Source of the DNA: Kiloniellaceae bacterium
GTDB lineage: Bacteria; Pseudomonadota; Alphaproteobacteria; Kiloniellales; J153
Length of the DNA: 64,000 bases
Assembly (NCBI GenBank): GCA_021776115.1
Contig: JAJFGN010000039.1
Coordinates: 62,001 to 126,000, forward strand
Direction: 5' to 3'
Shown: in pieces, positions 44,186 to 52,808 of the stretch
How the letters are laid out: each line of letters begins with the position of its first letter
Numbering within the stretch: the first letter of the stretch is position 1
Translations under genes and position numbers: made by a program
The notes under the pieces: generated by a model
What the model saw: only the letters and a program-made list of their open reading frames with translations
Databases searched by the model: none
What the model was told of the DNA's origin: nothing

Positions 44186-44905
44186 ATGGCATCCGGTCCA
44201 GACCGCAAATTTATGACCCGCACCCAGGCCGAAGCGGCGCAAGTCGACGTCGGCCTGCGCAGCTACATGCTGCGGGTCTACAACTACATGAGCGTAGCCC
44301 TGGCATTGACTGGGGCAGTGGCGTTCTTCGTGTCGACCAGCCCAGCGATGCTCCAGGCCATTTACGGCACGCCCCTGATGTGGGTCGTCATGCTCGCGCC
44401 GATTGGCTTCGTTCTCTTCCTCTCCGCGCGCATCCACAAAATGTCGACCGGCGCGGCGCAGGTTACGTTCTGGGCCTTTGCCGCCGTATTCGGCTTGTCG
44501 CTGGCATCGATTTTCGTGGTTTACACGGGCACCTCGGTCGCGCGGGTCTTCTTCATCACGGCGGGCGCCTTCGCGGGCCTATCCTTGGTTGGCTACACGA
44601 CCAAGAAAGACCTGTCGGGGATGAAGACCTTCCTGTTCATGGGCGTGATCGGCCTGATTATCGCGATGGTCGTGAACATGTTTCTCGCCTCGAGCGGACT
44701 GCAACTCTTGATCTCGGTGGCCGGCGTGCTGATTTTCGCCGGATTGACAGCCTACGACACCCAGAAGATCAAGCTGGCCTACTATGAAGGCGACAGCGGC
44801 GAGGTTAGTGAGAAGAAGGCGATCATGGGCGCGCTGAAGCTCTATCTCGACTTCCTCAACATGTTCATCTTTCTGATGCACATTATGGGTGTCGCGCGCG
44901 AGTAA
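44186..44905 (+). CDS. Bax inhibitor-1 / YccA family membrane protein
   Basis: 239 residues with seven membrane helices. The N-terminal LRSYMLRVYNYMSVALALTGAVAFF, TGTSVARVFFITAGAFAGLSLVGYTTKKDLS and GLTAYDTQKIK plus the ending ALKLYLDFLNMFIFLMHIM are BI-1/YccA hallmarks; the TAYDTQ acid is the calcium-gating type. In bacteria these modulate FtsH proteolysis or ion leak. ATG 44186 has GAGG at a spacing of seven; ATGs at 44120 and 44171 are less well placed. Confidence 0.9.
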   Translation: MASGPDRKFMTRTQAEAAQVDVGLRSYMLRVYNYMSVALALTGAVAFFVSTSPAMLQAIYGTPLMWVVMLAPIGFVLFLSARIHKMSTGAAQVTFWAFAAVFGLSLASIFVVYTGTSVARVFFITAGAFAGLSLVGYTTKKDLSGMKTFLFMGVIGLIIAMVVNMFLASSGLQLLISVAGVLIFAGLTAYDTQKIKLAYYEGDSGEVSEKKAIMGALKLYLDFLNMFIFLMHIMGVARE

Positions 44906-44927
44906 CGAGCCTGACTATATAAAGCCG

Positions 44928-44959
44928 AAAAGGCCCGGGAGGTGATTCCCGGGCCTTTT
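44928..44959. terminator. Bidirectional terminator
   Basis: A perfect 13-bp stem, arms 44928-44940 (AAAAGGCCCGGGA) and 44947-44959, flanked by A's on the left and T's on the right, so it has a U tract in both directions. It sits between the stops of the convergent BI-1 gene (44905) and SDR gene (44961). Confidence 0.92.
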
Positions 44960-44960
44960 C

Positions 44961-45719
44961 TTATGCCGTGCGCCCGCCGTCGACCGGCAGGCAGACACCG
45001 GTCAGGAACGCCGCCTCGTCGGACGCGAGGTAGAGCGCGGCGGCCGCGATATCCTCGGGTGTCGACATGCGCCCCAAGGGAACCGAGGCGACGAAAGCGG
45101 CGCGGTTTTCGGGCGTGTCGGGCTTGCCCATGAAGGTTTCCAGCATGCCGGTCGCGCCGATCACCGGGCACAGCGCATTGACCCGGATTCGATCGGGCGC
45201 CAACTCCAGCGCCATGGCCTTGGTGATGGTGTTCACCGCACCTTTGGAGCCATTGTACCAGACCAAGCCGGGCCGGGGCCGCAAGGCAGCGGTGGAGCTG
45301 GTGTTGAGGATGCAGCCGCCGCCTTGACGCCGGAACACGGGCACCGCCTCGCGTGCCGCCAGATAGATCGCCTTGACGTTGACGGCGTAGGTGCGGTCGA
45401 AATCTTCTTCGCTGACGTCGGTCAGGGGCTGGTTGCGGTGGCTGTAGCCGGCGTTGTTGACCAGGATGTCGAGGCGGCCAAAGCGCTCGATTGCGGCCTC
45501 GATCATGCTCTTCACATCGTCCGCGTCGGTCACGTCCGCGCGCACATGCGCCGCCTTCCCACTTTCGGCGCCAATCCGCTCCGCCACGCCGCGCCCGGCG
45601 TCGTCATTGAGGTCGGCGACCACCACGCTGGCGCCCTCGGCCGCGAAGCGCGCGGCGATGCCCGCCCCAAAGCCTGAACCGGCCCCCGTTACGACCGCCA
45701 CCTTGTTTGCCAGACGCAT
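44961..45719 (-). CDS. Short-chain dehydrogenase/reductase
   Basis: 252 residues. TGAGSGFGAGIAARF (glycine-rich), VVADLND (NAD-type acid), NNAGYSHR, ILNTSSTAA, YNGSK (catalytic Tyr/Lys) and the closing DEAAFLTGVCLPVDGGRTA make it a classical SDR of the glucose dehydrogenase/3-oxoacyl reductase size class. The substrate is unknown. It stands alone and ends at the bidirectional terminator. Confidence 0.9.
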   Translation of the reverse strand: MRLANKVAVVTGAGSGFGAGIAARFAAEGASVVVADLNDDAGRGVAERIGAESGKAAHVRADVTDADDVKSMIEAAIERFGRLDILVNNAGYSHRNQPLTDVSEEDFDRTYAVNVKAIYLAAREAVPVFRRQGGGCILNTSSTAALRPRPGLVWYNGSKGAVNTITKAMALELAPDRIRVNALCPVIGATGMLETFMGKPDTPENRAAFVASVPLGRMSTPEDIAAAALYLASDEAAFLTGVCLPVDGGRTA

Positions 45720-45806
45720 GTTTTTCGCTCCCGCTGCCGCGTGTCAAAGACGCAGGAGTATTTCACGGAAGCAAGGCCGCGCGAAAGCGGGTCGTATGAC
45801 GGAGGA

Positions 45807-46196
45807 TCAATCCAACTGGCCGGTGAGCCCCTGAAGCCGCTTGACCAAGGCTTCGCCAGCGGCGCCGCCCGCGCCCAGGATATTCTTTTCCAAAACCGTG
45901 CTCAGGGCCTGGGCGTGGGCCAGCGCGATCTTGGCGCACCGCAGGTCGCAATATTCGAGGCCCTTCAGCATCCGATTGAGCGACAATCCGATCTGGGTGA
46001 TGAGCGGATAGCCAAAGCTGCTGCCTTGGCCCTTCAGGTTATGCGAGATATCGCAGAGTTCGGCCTTTTTATCCGGCCAAAGCTCGGCCGAGTCCACGAC
46101 CTCGCGCAGACCGGCCTCGAGCGCCGCGATCTGGTCCTTGGCCGCGGCACGAAAGACCTCGACCATGTCCTCGGTGATGGCTGCGATATCGTCCAA
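45807..46196 (-). CDS. Stand-alone Hpt (histidine phosphotransfer) domain protein
   Basis: 129 residues, all helical. LCDISHNLKGQGSSFGYPLITQIG carries the phosphorylatable His in the H-x-x-K-G-x-G pattern of Hpt domains. No kinase or receiver domain is fused and none is adjacent, so it would shuttle phosphate between partners encoded elsewhere. The frame begins with a TTG at 46196 behind a GGGG; the ATG at 46166 is a possible alternative start. The upstream 150 bases are AT-rich and may hold the promoter. Confidence 0.78.
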   Translation of the reverse strand: MDDIAAITEDMVEVFRAAAKDQIAALEAGLREVVDSAELWPDKKAELCDISHNLKGQGSSFGYPLITQIGLSLNRMLKGLEYCDLRCAKIALAHAQALSTVLEKNILGAGGAAGEALVKRLQGLTGQLD

Positions 46197-46347
46197 AGAT
46201 ACCCCGTGGCGGCCGCTGACCGGTGCCGGACAAACCGCCGCCGGTAAAGATTAAAGATTATCGATCCAGCAATTATAGGTTGTATTATCTTAATGGCCTC
46301 TGAACTCACGGGTGTTGACGATAAGCGCGATGCGCGGGGGAAATCGG

Positions 46348-46995
46348 TCAAGAAAACAGGCTGCGGCCCAAGACGATGTCGAAACGCGCTTCCAGCGCCC
46401 CGTTTTCGAGATCGCTAGCGCTCAAGGGCACGATCAGGGCGGCTTTTTGCGCTGGGTCGCGCACGCTGTTCAAAATGCTGTCGCGCAGGTTGCGCGGTTC
46501 ACCCTCGACATACATCTGCGTGGTCAAGCGGCGAAAGCCCGGACCGGATACCGCGAAGTGGATGTGAGGTGTGCGCCAGCTATAAGGAACCGGACGAATG
46601 GTGCGAAAGCGATAGCCCGCGTCCGCGCCGACCCGGGTCTGACCGTATCCTTGAAAGTTTGGGTCGGCACCGCTTTGCGAATCGCCCGCGTGATGATAGC
46701 GGCCGAAGGCGTCGCACTGCCAGATCTCGACGCGCGCGCCCGACATTGGCCGGCCATCTTCGCTCAGTACCCGGCCGAAAACGTGGGTCACGGTGCCGGC
46801 GGCGGGCGCGGGCCGGCCGGTCATGTCGACGAGGTCGGTATCGGAATCGAGAGGCAAGAGCCTTGGGTAGAAAGGGCCCTCGGTCTGGCGCGGCGTCGAG
46901 ACCAGGCCTGCGGTCGCGGAGCCGGCGACCGCCAAGCCGGCCATCGCCAAGCCACCGCGCATCATGCCGCGCCGTGTCGGATACGTGAGTGCCAT
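46348..46995 (-). CDS. Exported intradiol ring-cleavage dioxygenase
   Basis: 215 residues. A Tat-type signal (RRGMMRGGLAMAGLAVAG) precedes QTEGPFYPRLLP, GRVLSEDGRPMSGARVEIWQCDAFGRYHHAGD and YSWRTPHIHFAVSGPGFRRLTTQMY. The Fe(III) ligands are Tyr (GRYHH), Tyr (VPYSWRTPHIH) and the two His. Intradiol enzymes open catechols between the hydroxyls; most are cytosolic, so an exported one is noteworthy. AGGAG precedes ATG 46995. No beta-ketoadipate genes are near. Confidence 0.87.
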   Translation of the reverse strand: MALTYPTRRGMMRGGLAMAGLAVAGSATAGLVSTPRQTEGPFYPRLLPLDSDTDLVDMTGRPAPAAGTVTHVFGRVLSEDGRPMSGARVEIWQCDAFGRYHHAGDSQSGADPNFQGYGQTRVGADAGYRFRTIRPVPYSWRTPHIHFAVSGPGFRRLTTQMYVEGEPRNLRDSILNSVRDPAQKAALIVPLSASDLENGALEARFDIVLGRSLFS

Positions 46996-47176
46996 GTCCG
47001 ATCTCCTTTTCCCGGGCCGTTGGGGCATGACTTAGCACGCATGAGGCGGAAGCCCAATTCACGCCCTTGCGATGGGCATCCTTGCAACGTGGCGCGCAGG
47101 TAACGACAATCACATGTGTTCTCAAGAGACAACGCTGTCACGCGCTGGCGGCCGCGCATCAGGGGGGAGCATTCCG

Positions 47177-47575
47177 ATGGGCTGGACGGCTGGCTATCCG
47201 GAGCGATTCCGGTTCCTCGATGAGGAGCACGCGGAAATCGGCGCGATGCTAGCGGCGCTGAGGAGCGTATCGGGTCCGGAGGGTGAGGAAAATCCGATGC
47301 TTGTGTCGAGGAGGCTGTTCAAGAAGATCGCCGAACACGCGTCCCACGAAGAAGACCTTATGAAGAAGTACGATTATCCGGAGCAGGAACTGCACGAGAA
47401 ATACCATCAACACGTGATCCATTCGATCGAATTGATCCTGCAGCTCTTCAATCGTAAAGGCATGGCCGAGCACGGCGCGGCCATTGCCCGGCACATCGAA
47501 AACAAGATGTCGGAGGAAATGTTCGTCGACCACTTGTTCGCGGAGTTCCTGACGGGTTCCGACCTTCGCGAATGA
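47177..47575 (+). CDS. Bacteriohemerythrin-type protein
   Basis: 132 residues forming a four-helix hemerythrin bundle. Candidate di-iron ligands are FLDEEHAEI, IAEHASHEEDLMKKYDYPEQELHEKYHQHVI and VDHLFAEFL. It should bind oxygen, nitric oxide or iron reversibly. AGGGGGGAG lies about 7 bases before ATG 47177; the longer ATG at 47072 is rejected because that part has no homology. The DUF1330 gene follows by 25 bases. Confidence 0.88.
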   Translation: MGWTAGYPERFRFLDEEHAEIGAMLAALRSVSGPEGEENPMLVSRRLFKKIAEHASHEEDLMKKYDYPEQELHEKYHQHVIHSIELILQLFNRKGMAEHGAAIARHIENKMSEEMFVDHLFAEFLTGSDLRE

Positions 47576-47600
47576 GCGCCGCAGAAAGGAGACGTCGACC

Positions 47601-47888
47601 GTGACCGGATACCTGATCGCGCATATCGAGGTGACCAACCCGCAGGCCTTCGAGGCCTACCGCGCGGCAGTGCCCGCGGTCATCGAAAGTTTCGGCGGCC
47701 GCTACCTCATTCGCGGCGGCAAGGTGGAAATGAAAGAAGGAACTTGGGAGACACCGCGCTTGGTTGTGTTGGAGTTTCCTAGCGTGGACAAGGCACATGA
47801 GTTCTACAACTCATCTGCGTACCAGGAGATTCTGCCTCTGCGCCTCGCGGCCTCTACCGGCACGGTCGCGATTGTCGAGGGCATCTGA
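47601..47888 (+). CDS. DUF1330 domain protein
   Basis: 95 residues with the ferredoxin-like fold typical of DUF1330: GYLIAHIEVTNPQAFEAYRAAVPAVIESFGGRYLIRGGK, WETPRLVVLEFPSVDKAHEFYNSSAYQEILPLR. Function unknown; related to dimeric alpha-beta barrel proteins. GTG start behind AGGAG. Probably cotranscribed with the hemerythrin. Confidence 0.92.
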   Translation: MTGYLIAHIEVTNPQAFEAYRAAVPAVIESFGGRYLIRGGKVEMKEGTWETPRLVVLEFPSVDKAHEFYNSSAYQEILPLRLAASTGTVAIVEGI

Positions 47889-47897
47889 TCGGCCTGG

Positions 47898-49226
47898 CTA
47901 GGCGGCTTTGTCGATCAGGTGCAGGAAGGATCCCATGACCGATCCGTTCCGGCACCCTATCTCCCGCGCTTCGCCGCCTCCAGTCGGGTTGCAGCGGAAG
48001 AGCGGCGCCCCTCCCTCTTCCGACAGAGTTTCGGCGAAGTGAAACTCGTGCCCGCGAAAACGCGCGCCGCCGGGACCGAGCGGACCATCTGAAATAACCT
48101 CCGCCTCGCGGTAACCGAGCCTGCGGCGCGGCCGGGCGAAGGAGGTCTCCAACGGCAGGAGTCCGGCCATGGCGTGGCGCGCGCCTTCGGCATCGATCAA
48201 GCCATGGCCCAGCACCATATAGCCGCCGCATTCGCCATAGACCGTAGCGCCGCGCGCCGCCACCGTGCGCAGGCCTTCCAGGAAGCGGCTGCTGGCGGCC
48301 AAGCGTGCCGTGTGCAGTTCGGGATAACCGCCGGGCAAGTAGATCGCGTCGGCCTCGTCCCCCGGCACCTCGTCCGCGAGCGGCGAGAAAAAACTGACGC
48401 CCGCGCCGGCGGCGCGCCAGGATTCGATAATCAAAGTGTAAGCGAAGGCAAAGGCCAAGTCGCGCGCGATGGCGATATGCTGGCCCAAGGGAGGAACCGG
48501 GGCGCTCGATGCGCGGTTTTCCAGCGCGCAAGGCCGGGCCAGCGCCACCAGGGCGTCGGTATCGGTATGCGCCCCGGCGATCGCGGCCGCGGCTTCCAGA
48601 AATGTTTCCAACTCGGCATGTTCCCCCGCTTGCACCAGGCCGAGGTGGCGTTCAGGCAGTTCCAGTTCGGCGCGCCGGGGGATGCACCCCAAGATGGGTA
48701 TGCCCAGCGGCGCGCAGGCCTCGCGCAGCATCGTTTCATGTCTTCGGCCACCGACCTTATTGAAGATCACGGCGTCGACCGTGACATCCGCCTGGTAGGC
48801 CGCGAAGCCCCGAACCAGCGCCGCGGCGGAGGCGGCCATGCCCTTGGCATCGACGACTAGGACGACGGGCCAGCCGGTCAGGCGCGCGATCTCGGCGCTC
48901 GAGCCCGCGCCGCCCGGCGCTTCCCCGGCGGCGCCGTCGAACAAGCCCATGACGCCCTCGGCGACGACCAGCTCGGCATCTTGTCCCGCGCGCGCCGCAG
49001 CTGCCGCCAGGGTTTCGCGCCGCATGGCCCAGGAATCCAAATTGAAACAAGGCCGGCCGCTGGCGGCAGCGTGAAAAGCGGGGTCGATATAGTCGGGGCC
49101 GAGCTTGGCGGAGGCGACTTTCAGGCCGCGCCGGCGCAGGTGGCGCAGCAGCGCGAGAGTTAAAACCGTCTTACCGCTGCCGGAGGCCGGCGCGGCGATA
49201 ATCAGGCCGCGCGCGCCGCGTGTCAT
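47898..49226 (-). CDS. cbiA: Cobyrinate a,c-diamide synthase
   Basis: 442 residues. The N-terminal synthetase P-loop IAAPASGSGKT (residues 10-20) and SAKLGPDYIDPAFH are followed by a class I glutamine amidotransferase domain with GECGGYMVLG (nucleophile Cys) and the C-terminal HEFHFAE. It amidates the a and c carboxylates of (cobalt-)cobyrinic acid with glutamine and ATP. It is the last gene of its minus-strand unit, downstream of cobA by 10 bases. CobB is the name used in aerobic organisms; both do this step. Confidence 0.95.
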   Translation of the reverse strand: MTRGARGLIIAAPASGSGKTVLTLALLRHLRRRGLKVASAKLGPDYIDPAFHAAASGRPCFNLDSWAMRRETLAAAAARAGQDAELVVAEGVMGLFDGAAGEAPGGAGSSAEIARLTGWPVVLVVDAKGMAASAAALVRGFAAYQADVTVDAVIFNKVGGRRHETMLREACAPLGIPILGCIPRRAELELPERHLGLVQAGEHAELETFLEAAAAIAGAHTDTDALVALARPCALENRASSAPVPPLGQHIAIARDLAFAFAYTLIIESWRAAGAGVSFFSPLADEVPGDEADAIYLPGGYPELHTARLAASSRFLEGLRTVAARGATVYGECGGYMVLGHGLIDAEGARHAMAGLLPLETSFARPRRRLGYREAEVISDGPLGPGGARFRGHEFHFAETLSEEGGAPLFRCNPTGGGEAREIGCRNGSVMGSFLHLIDKAA

Positions 49227-49236
49227 GTAGGCGGGC

Positions 49237-50100
49237 TCATCCGGCTTCCCGGCCCCGCCGGGTGCCGAGCGGATCGGGTGTTAGCACCCGCCCATCGAGT
49301 GCGCCCAGCCAATCCAGCCCGGCCCGCAAATGCACCACCTCGCCGATCGCGATCACGCAGGGCGGCTCGATGCCCTGGATGGCCGCCTCGGTGGCGCAGC
49401 GTTCCAGCGTGGTCTCGAACACGCGTTGCTCGGGTGTCGCGGCCTTGCTGACAATGGCGACCGCTTGATCCGCCGGGCGGCCGGCGGCTAGCAGGCGCGC
49501 GGCAATGCGATCCAGATGCTTCAAGGCCATGTAAAGCACCAGCACCGGCGCGCCACGCGCCAAGGCGTCCCAATCCAAGCGCTCGGGAACCGCGCCGGTC
49601 AGGTCGTGCCCGGTGATGAAGGTGACGGCGGAGTTGGTGTCGCGATGGGTAACCGGAATCCCGGCATAGGCGAGACCGCCGATGCCGCTGGAGACGCCGG
49701 GCACGATTCGAAACGGCACCCCGGCCTCGACCAAGGCCAGGGCCTCTTCGCCACCGCGCCCGAAGACGAAGGGATCGCCGCCCTTGAGGCGCAAGACCCG
49801 TTTTCCGGCGCGCGCCAAGTTTACCAGGCGGTGCGAGATATCGGCTTGGCGTGGCGAGGGGCGCCCGCCGCGCTTGCCGGCGTATTCCAAGTCGCAATTG
49901 GGCCGCCGTAGGGCCAAAACCCCGTCGCTGACCAGGGCGTCGTGGACGATCACATCGGCTTGGCGCATGGCGTGCAAGGTCAGCAAGGTCAGCAAACCCG
50001 GATCGCCTGGGCCCGCCCCGGCCAGCCACACCCAACCCGGCTCCAGGTCGGGGAAATCGATCGCTAGGTCGCTCGGTAGATTGCTCGGCTTATCGTTCAT
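49237..50100 (-). CDS. cobA: Uroporphyrinogen-III C-methyltransferase
   Basis: 287 residues. WLAGAGPGDPGLLTLLTLHAMRQADVIVHDALV is the opening methylase motif, VLRLKGGDPFVFGRGGEEAL the SAM loop and PGVSSGIGGLAYAGIPVTHRDTNSAVTFITGH completes the SUMT signature. It methylates C2 and C7 of uroporphyrinogen III to give precorrin-2, the entry to cobalamin and sirohaem. The ATG at 50100 is taken; another at 50154 would add 18 unconserved residues and overlap the divergent cbiD start. Confidence 0.95.
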   Translation of the reverse strand: MNDKPSNLPSDLAIDFPDLEPGWVWLAGAGPGDPGLLTLLTLHAMRQADVIVHDALVSDGVLALRRPNCDLEYAGKRGGRPSPRQADISHRLVNLARAGKRVLRLKGGDPFVFGRGGEEALALVEAGVPFRIVPGVSSGIGGLAYAGIPVTHRDTNSAVTFITGHDLTGAVPERLDWDALARGAPVLVLYMALKHLDRIAARLLAAGRPADQAVAIVSKAATPEQRVFETTLERCATEAAIQGIEPPCVIAIGEVVHLRAGLDWLGALDGRVLTPDPLGTRRGREAG

Positions 50101-50152
50101 CGCCGGATCATGCTCTGGCCAAGAACGATCTGCAACTTGTAGAGTCTCCGCC

Positions 50153-51244
50153 ATGCCCGATCGGCCCGAAGGATCCCTGCGGCGCGGCTGGACCACCGGC
50201 GCCTGCGCCACCGCCGCCGCAAGCGCCGCCTATCGTGCCTTGCTCAGCGGTGAATTCCCGGACCCGGTCGTCATCGCTCTGCCCAAGGGACAACGCCCCG
50301 CTTTCGCCCTGGCGCGCGAAGAACTGGGCAAAGACTTTGCCCGTGCGGCGGTGATCAAGGATGCGGGCGACGACCCCGACGTTACCCATGGCGCCCTGGT
50401 GGTCGCGACTCTGCGCCGAACCCGGCGTGACGGTGGAGTGACCTTCAAGGCAGGGCAAGGTGTGGGCACGGTAACCCTGCCGGGCTTACCGGTGCTGCCG
50501 GGGCAACCGGCGATCAACCCCGGACCGCGCGCCATGATGTGCACCGCGGTGGCGGAAATTGCCGCTGCGCACGGCGATTCCGGCGACGTCGAAATCGAAA
50601 TTTCCGTGCCCGGCGGCGAAGCCATGGCGGAAAAGACTTGGAATCCGCGCCTGGGCATTATGGGCGGGTTGTCGATTTTGGGCACGACCGGGGTTGTCAT
50701 CCCCTATTCCTGCTCGGCCTGGATACATTCGATCCATAGCGGCATAGACGTCGCACGCGCCAACGGGTTCGCACACGTCGCGGGCTGCACCGGTTCGACC
50801 TCAGAGCGTGCGGTTCAGGCGCATTACGGCCTGCCCGACGCGGCCATGCTCGACATGGGCGATTTCGCGGGCGGCCTGTTGAAGTATCTGCGCCGCCACC
50901 CCGTCCCCCGGCTTACGCTCGGTGGCGGCTTCGCGAAGCTGACCAAGCTCGCGGCCGGGCATCTGGACCTGCACTCGGGACGCAGCCAGGTCGACATGGA
51001 CTGGTTGGCGGACCGCCTGATCGAGGCCGGGGCTGAGCAAGAGCTGGCAGCGCAAGCGCGCGCGGCCAACACCGCCAATCAGGTTTTGGAAATGGCGCAA
51101 AAGCGCGGAATCGCGTTGGGCGATCTCATTGCACGGCTGGCAAGGGCTAAGGCTGCGGATGTCTTGGGGGACGATTGCGCCGTCTCGCTTGACGTTCTGA
51201 TCGTCGATCGCGAAGGCCGGATCGTGGGCCGGGCCGATGCTTGA
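50153..51244 (+). CDS. cbiD: Cobalt-precorrin-5B C1-methyltransferase CbiD
   Basis: 363 residues. LRRGWTTGACATAAASAAYRALL is the classic CbiD opening; PGPRAMMCTAVAEIA, WNPRLGIMGGLSILGTTGVVIPYSCSAW and GGFAKLTKLAAGHLDLHS follow. CbiD places the methyl group at C1 in the early-cobalt pathway, where the aerobic route uses CobF. Its presence is a main reason to call this cluster the oxygen-independent type. Start at ATG 50153; the long frame upstream runs antisense to cobA. It overlaps cobK by 8 bases. Confidence 0.95.
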   Translation: MPDRPEGSLRRGWTTGACATAAASAAYRALLSGEFPDPVVIALPKGQRPAFALAREELGKDFARAAVIKDAGDDPDVTHGALVVATLRRTRRDGGVTFKAGQGVGTVTLPGLPVLPGQPAINPGPRAMMCTAVAEIAAAHGDSGDVEIEISVPGGEAMAEKTWNPRLGIMGGLSILGTTGVVIPYSCSAWIHSIHSGIDVARANGFAHVAGCTGSTSERAVQAHYGLPDAAMLDMGDFAGGLLKYLRRHPVPRLTLGGGFAKLTKLAAGHLDLHSGRSQVDMDWLADRLIEAGAEQELAAQARAANTANQVLEMAQKRGIALGDLIARLARAKAADVLGDDCAVSLDVLIVDREGRIVGRADA

Positions 51245-52019
51245 CGTCAAGCGCCTCCTGATCCTGGGCGGCACGGGGGAGGCGGCAGCTCTCGCCCATC
51301 GGCTTGGCCGCCGGGCGGGTTTGAGTATCGTTACATCGCTGGCGGGGCGCACCCGCGCCCCGGCCGCCGTACCCGGCGAGGTGCGCAGCGGTGGATTTGG
51401 CGGGGCGGAAGGGTTAGCGCGTTATTTGGCCGAGCGGAATATCGATTTGGTGATCGACGCGACCCATCCCTTTGCCGCGCAAATCACCGCCAACGCCGCC
51501 GCCGCCTGCGAAACGGCCGGTGTCCCGCGCCTGGTCCTGGCCCGTCCGCCTTGGCAAGCGCAAGCGAGCGATCGTTGGCTGCGCGTGCCCGATGCCCGGA
51601 CCGCCGCAACCGTAGTGGGGGACCTGGGCCGGCGCGTGTTTCTGAGCACCGGACGGCAGGATCTGGCGCCCTTCGCGGGCCAGCAGGGGATCTGGTTTCT
51701 GGTGCGCATGATAGATGAGCCGGCGGAACCCCTGCCTCTGGAGAACTACGACGTGATTCTGGGCCGCGGTCCCTTCGCGGCCGAGGACGAAGCCGCCTTG
51801 ATGCAAGAGCACGGCATCGCCGTCCTGGTGAGCAAAAATAGCGGCGGTCAGGCCACCTACGGCAAGATTGAAGCGGCCCGGCGGCTCGGACTACCCGTGG
51901 TTATGATCGACCGCCCGGCGCTGCCCGAGGGTCTGGCGGTGCATAGCGTGGACGAGGCCGCCGCCTGGGCCGAATCGCATTGCCCCGCAGAGCCGGAGCC
52001 CCCGGAAATCCGCGCCTAG
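51237..52019 (+). CDS. cobK: Precorrin-6A reductase (CobK/CbiJ)
   Basis: 260 residues. LLILGGTGEAAALAHRL is the nucleotide loop; IDATHPFAAQITANAAAACE, WRRVPD-like RWLRVPD and LSTGRQDLAPF are CobK/CbiJ signatures, and VSKNSGGQATYGKIEAARRLGLPVVMIDRP the C-terminal one. It reduces (cobalt-)precorrin-6A with NAD(P)H. It overlaps the cbiD stop by 8 bases (translationally coupled) and converges on cobM with a 24-base gap. Confidence 0.93.
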   Translation: MLDVKRLLILGGTGEAAALAHRLGRRAGLSIVTSLAGRTRAPAAVPGEVRSGGFGGAEGLARYLAERNIDLVIDATHPFAAQITANAAAACETAGVPRLVLARPPWQAQASDRWLRVPDARTAATVVGDLGRRVFLSTGRQDLAPFAGQQGIWFLVRMIDEPAEPLPLENYDVILGRGPFAAEDEAALMQEHGIAVLVSKNSGGQATYGKIEAARRLGLPVVMIDRPALPEGLAVHSVDEAAAWAESHCPAEPEPPEIRA

Positions 52020-52043
52020 AGCTATTTCCGCGAAGGCAGCAGC

Positions 52044-52808
52044 TTAGGCCCGGCGTTTGGGCCGCAACAGATGGACGTGGCCGGGATCGTAGAGCTTGCT
52101 GTCGGTGAAATCCTGGGACGCTAAAACCCGGCCGACCAGGATCAGCGCGGTGCGGGTGATCTTGGCGGCGCGCACCTGGTCGCGGATGTCGGCCAGGGTG
52201 CCGCGCACGATCTTCTCGTCGGGCCAGCTGGCCCGGTACACGACCGCGACGGGACAGTCGGCACCGTAGTGCGGGGTCAAGGACTCGACCACATGGCGCA
52301 GGTTGCGCACCGAGAGGTGGATGGCCAAGGTTGCGCCCGAGGCACCCAAGGTCGCCAGATCCTCGCGGTTCGGCATCGCCGAGGCCTTCATGGCGGTGCG
52401 GGTCAGAATCACCGTCTGGCTGATATCGGGCAGCGTAAGCTCGGCGCCCAGCGCCGCCGCCGCCGCGGCATAGGCGGGCACGCCCGGCGTGATGGTATAG
52501 GGGATGCTCTTGGCTTGCAGGCGCCGGATCTGCTCCCCGATCGCGCCGTAGAGCGCGGGATCGCCGGAATGAACCCGGGCCACATCGTCGCCGCGTGCGT
52601 GGGCGGACTCGATTTCGGCGATGATCTGGTCCAACGTCAGGGCCGCCGTATCCAGGACCCGCGCGTCCTGGGGCGCGTGGGCCACGACTTCGCGCGGCAC
52701 CAAGGATCCGGCATAAAGCACCACCGGGCAGCGCGCGATCAAGTCGCGCCCGCGCAAGGTCAGGAGGTCGGCCGCGCCCGGGCCCGCCCCGATGAAGTGA
52801 ACCGTCAC
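52044..52808 (-). CDS. cobM: (Cobalt-)precorrin-4 C11-methyltransferase
   Basis: 254 residues. [54 protein letters not shown] and [21 protein letters not shown] are the CobM/CbiF motifs. It adds a methyl group at C11. The start is a GTG at 52808 in a GTGA overlap with the upstream cbiG-cobJ stop; the longer open frame lies inside the fusion gene's end. Confidence 0.94.
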   Translation of the reverse strand: MTVHFIGAGPGAADLLTLRGRDLIARCPVVLYAGSLVPREVVAHAPQDARVLDTAALTLDQIIAEIESAHARGDDVARVHSGDPALYGAIGEQIRRLQAKSIPYTITPGVPAYAAAAAALGAELTLPDISQTVILTRTAMKASAMPNREDLATLGASGATLAIHLSVRNLRHVVESLTPHYGADCPVAVVYRASWPDEKIVRGTLADIRDQVRAAKITRTALILVGRVLASQDFTDSKLYDPGHVHLLRPKRRA

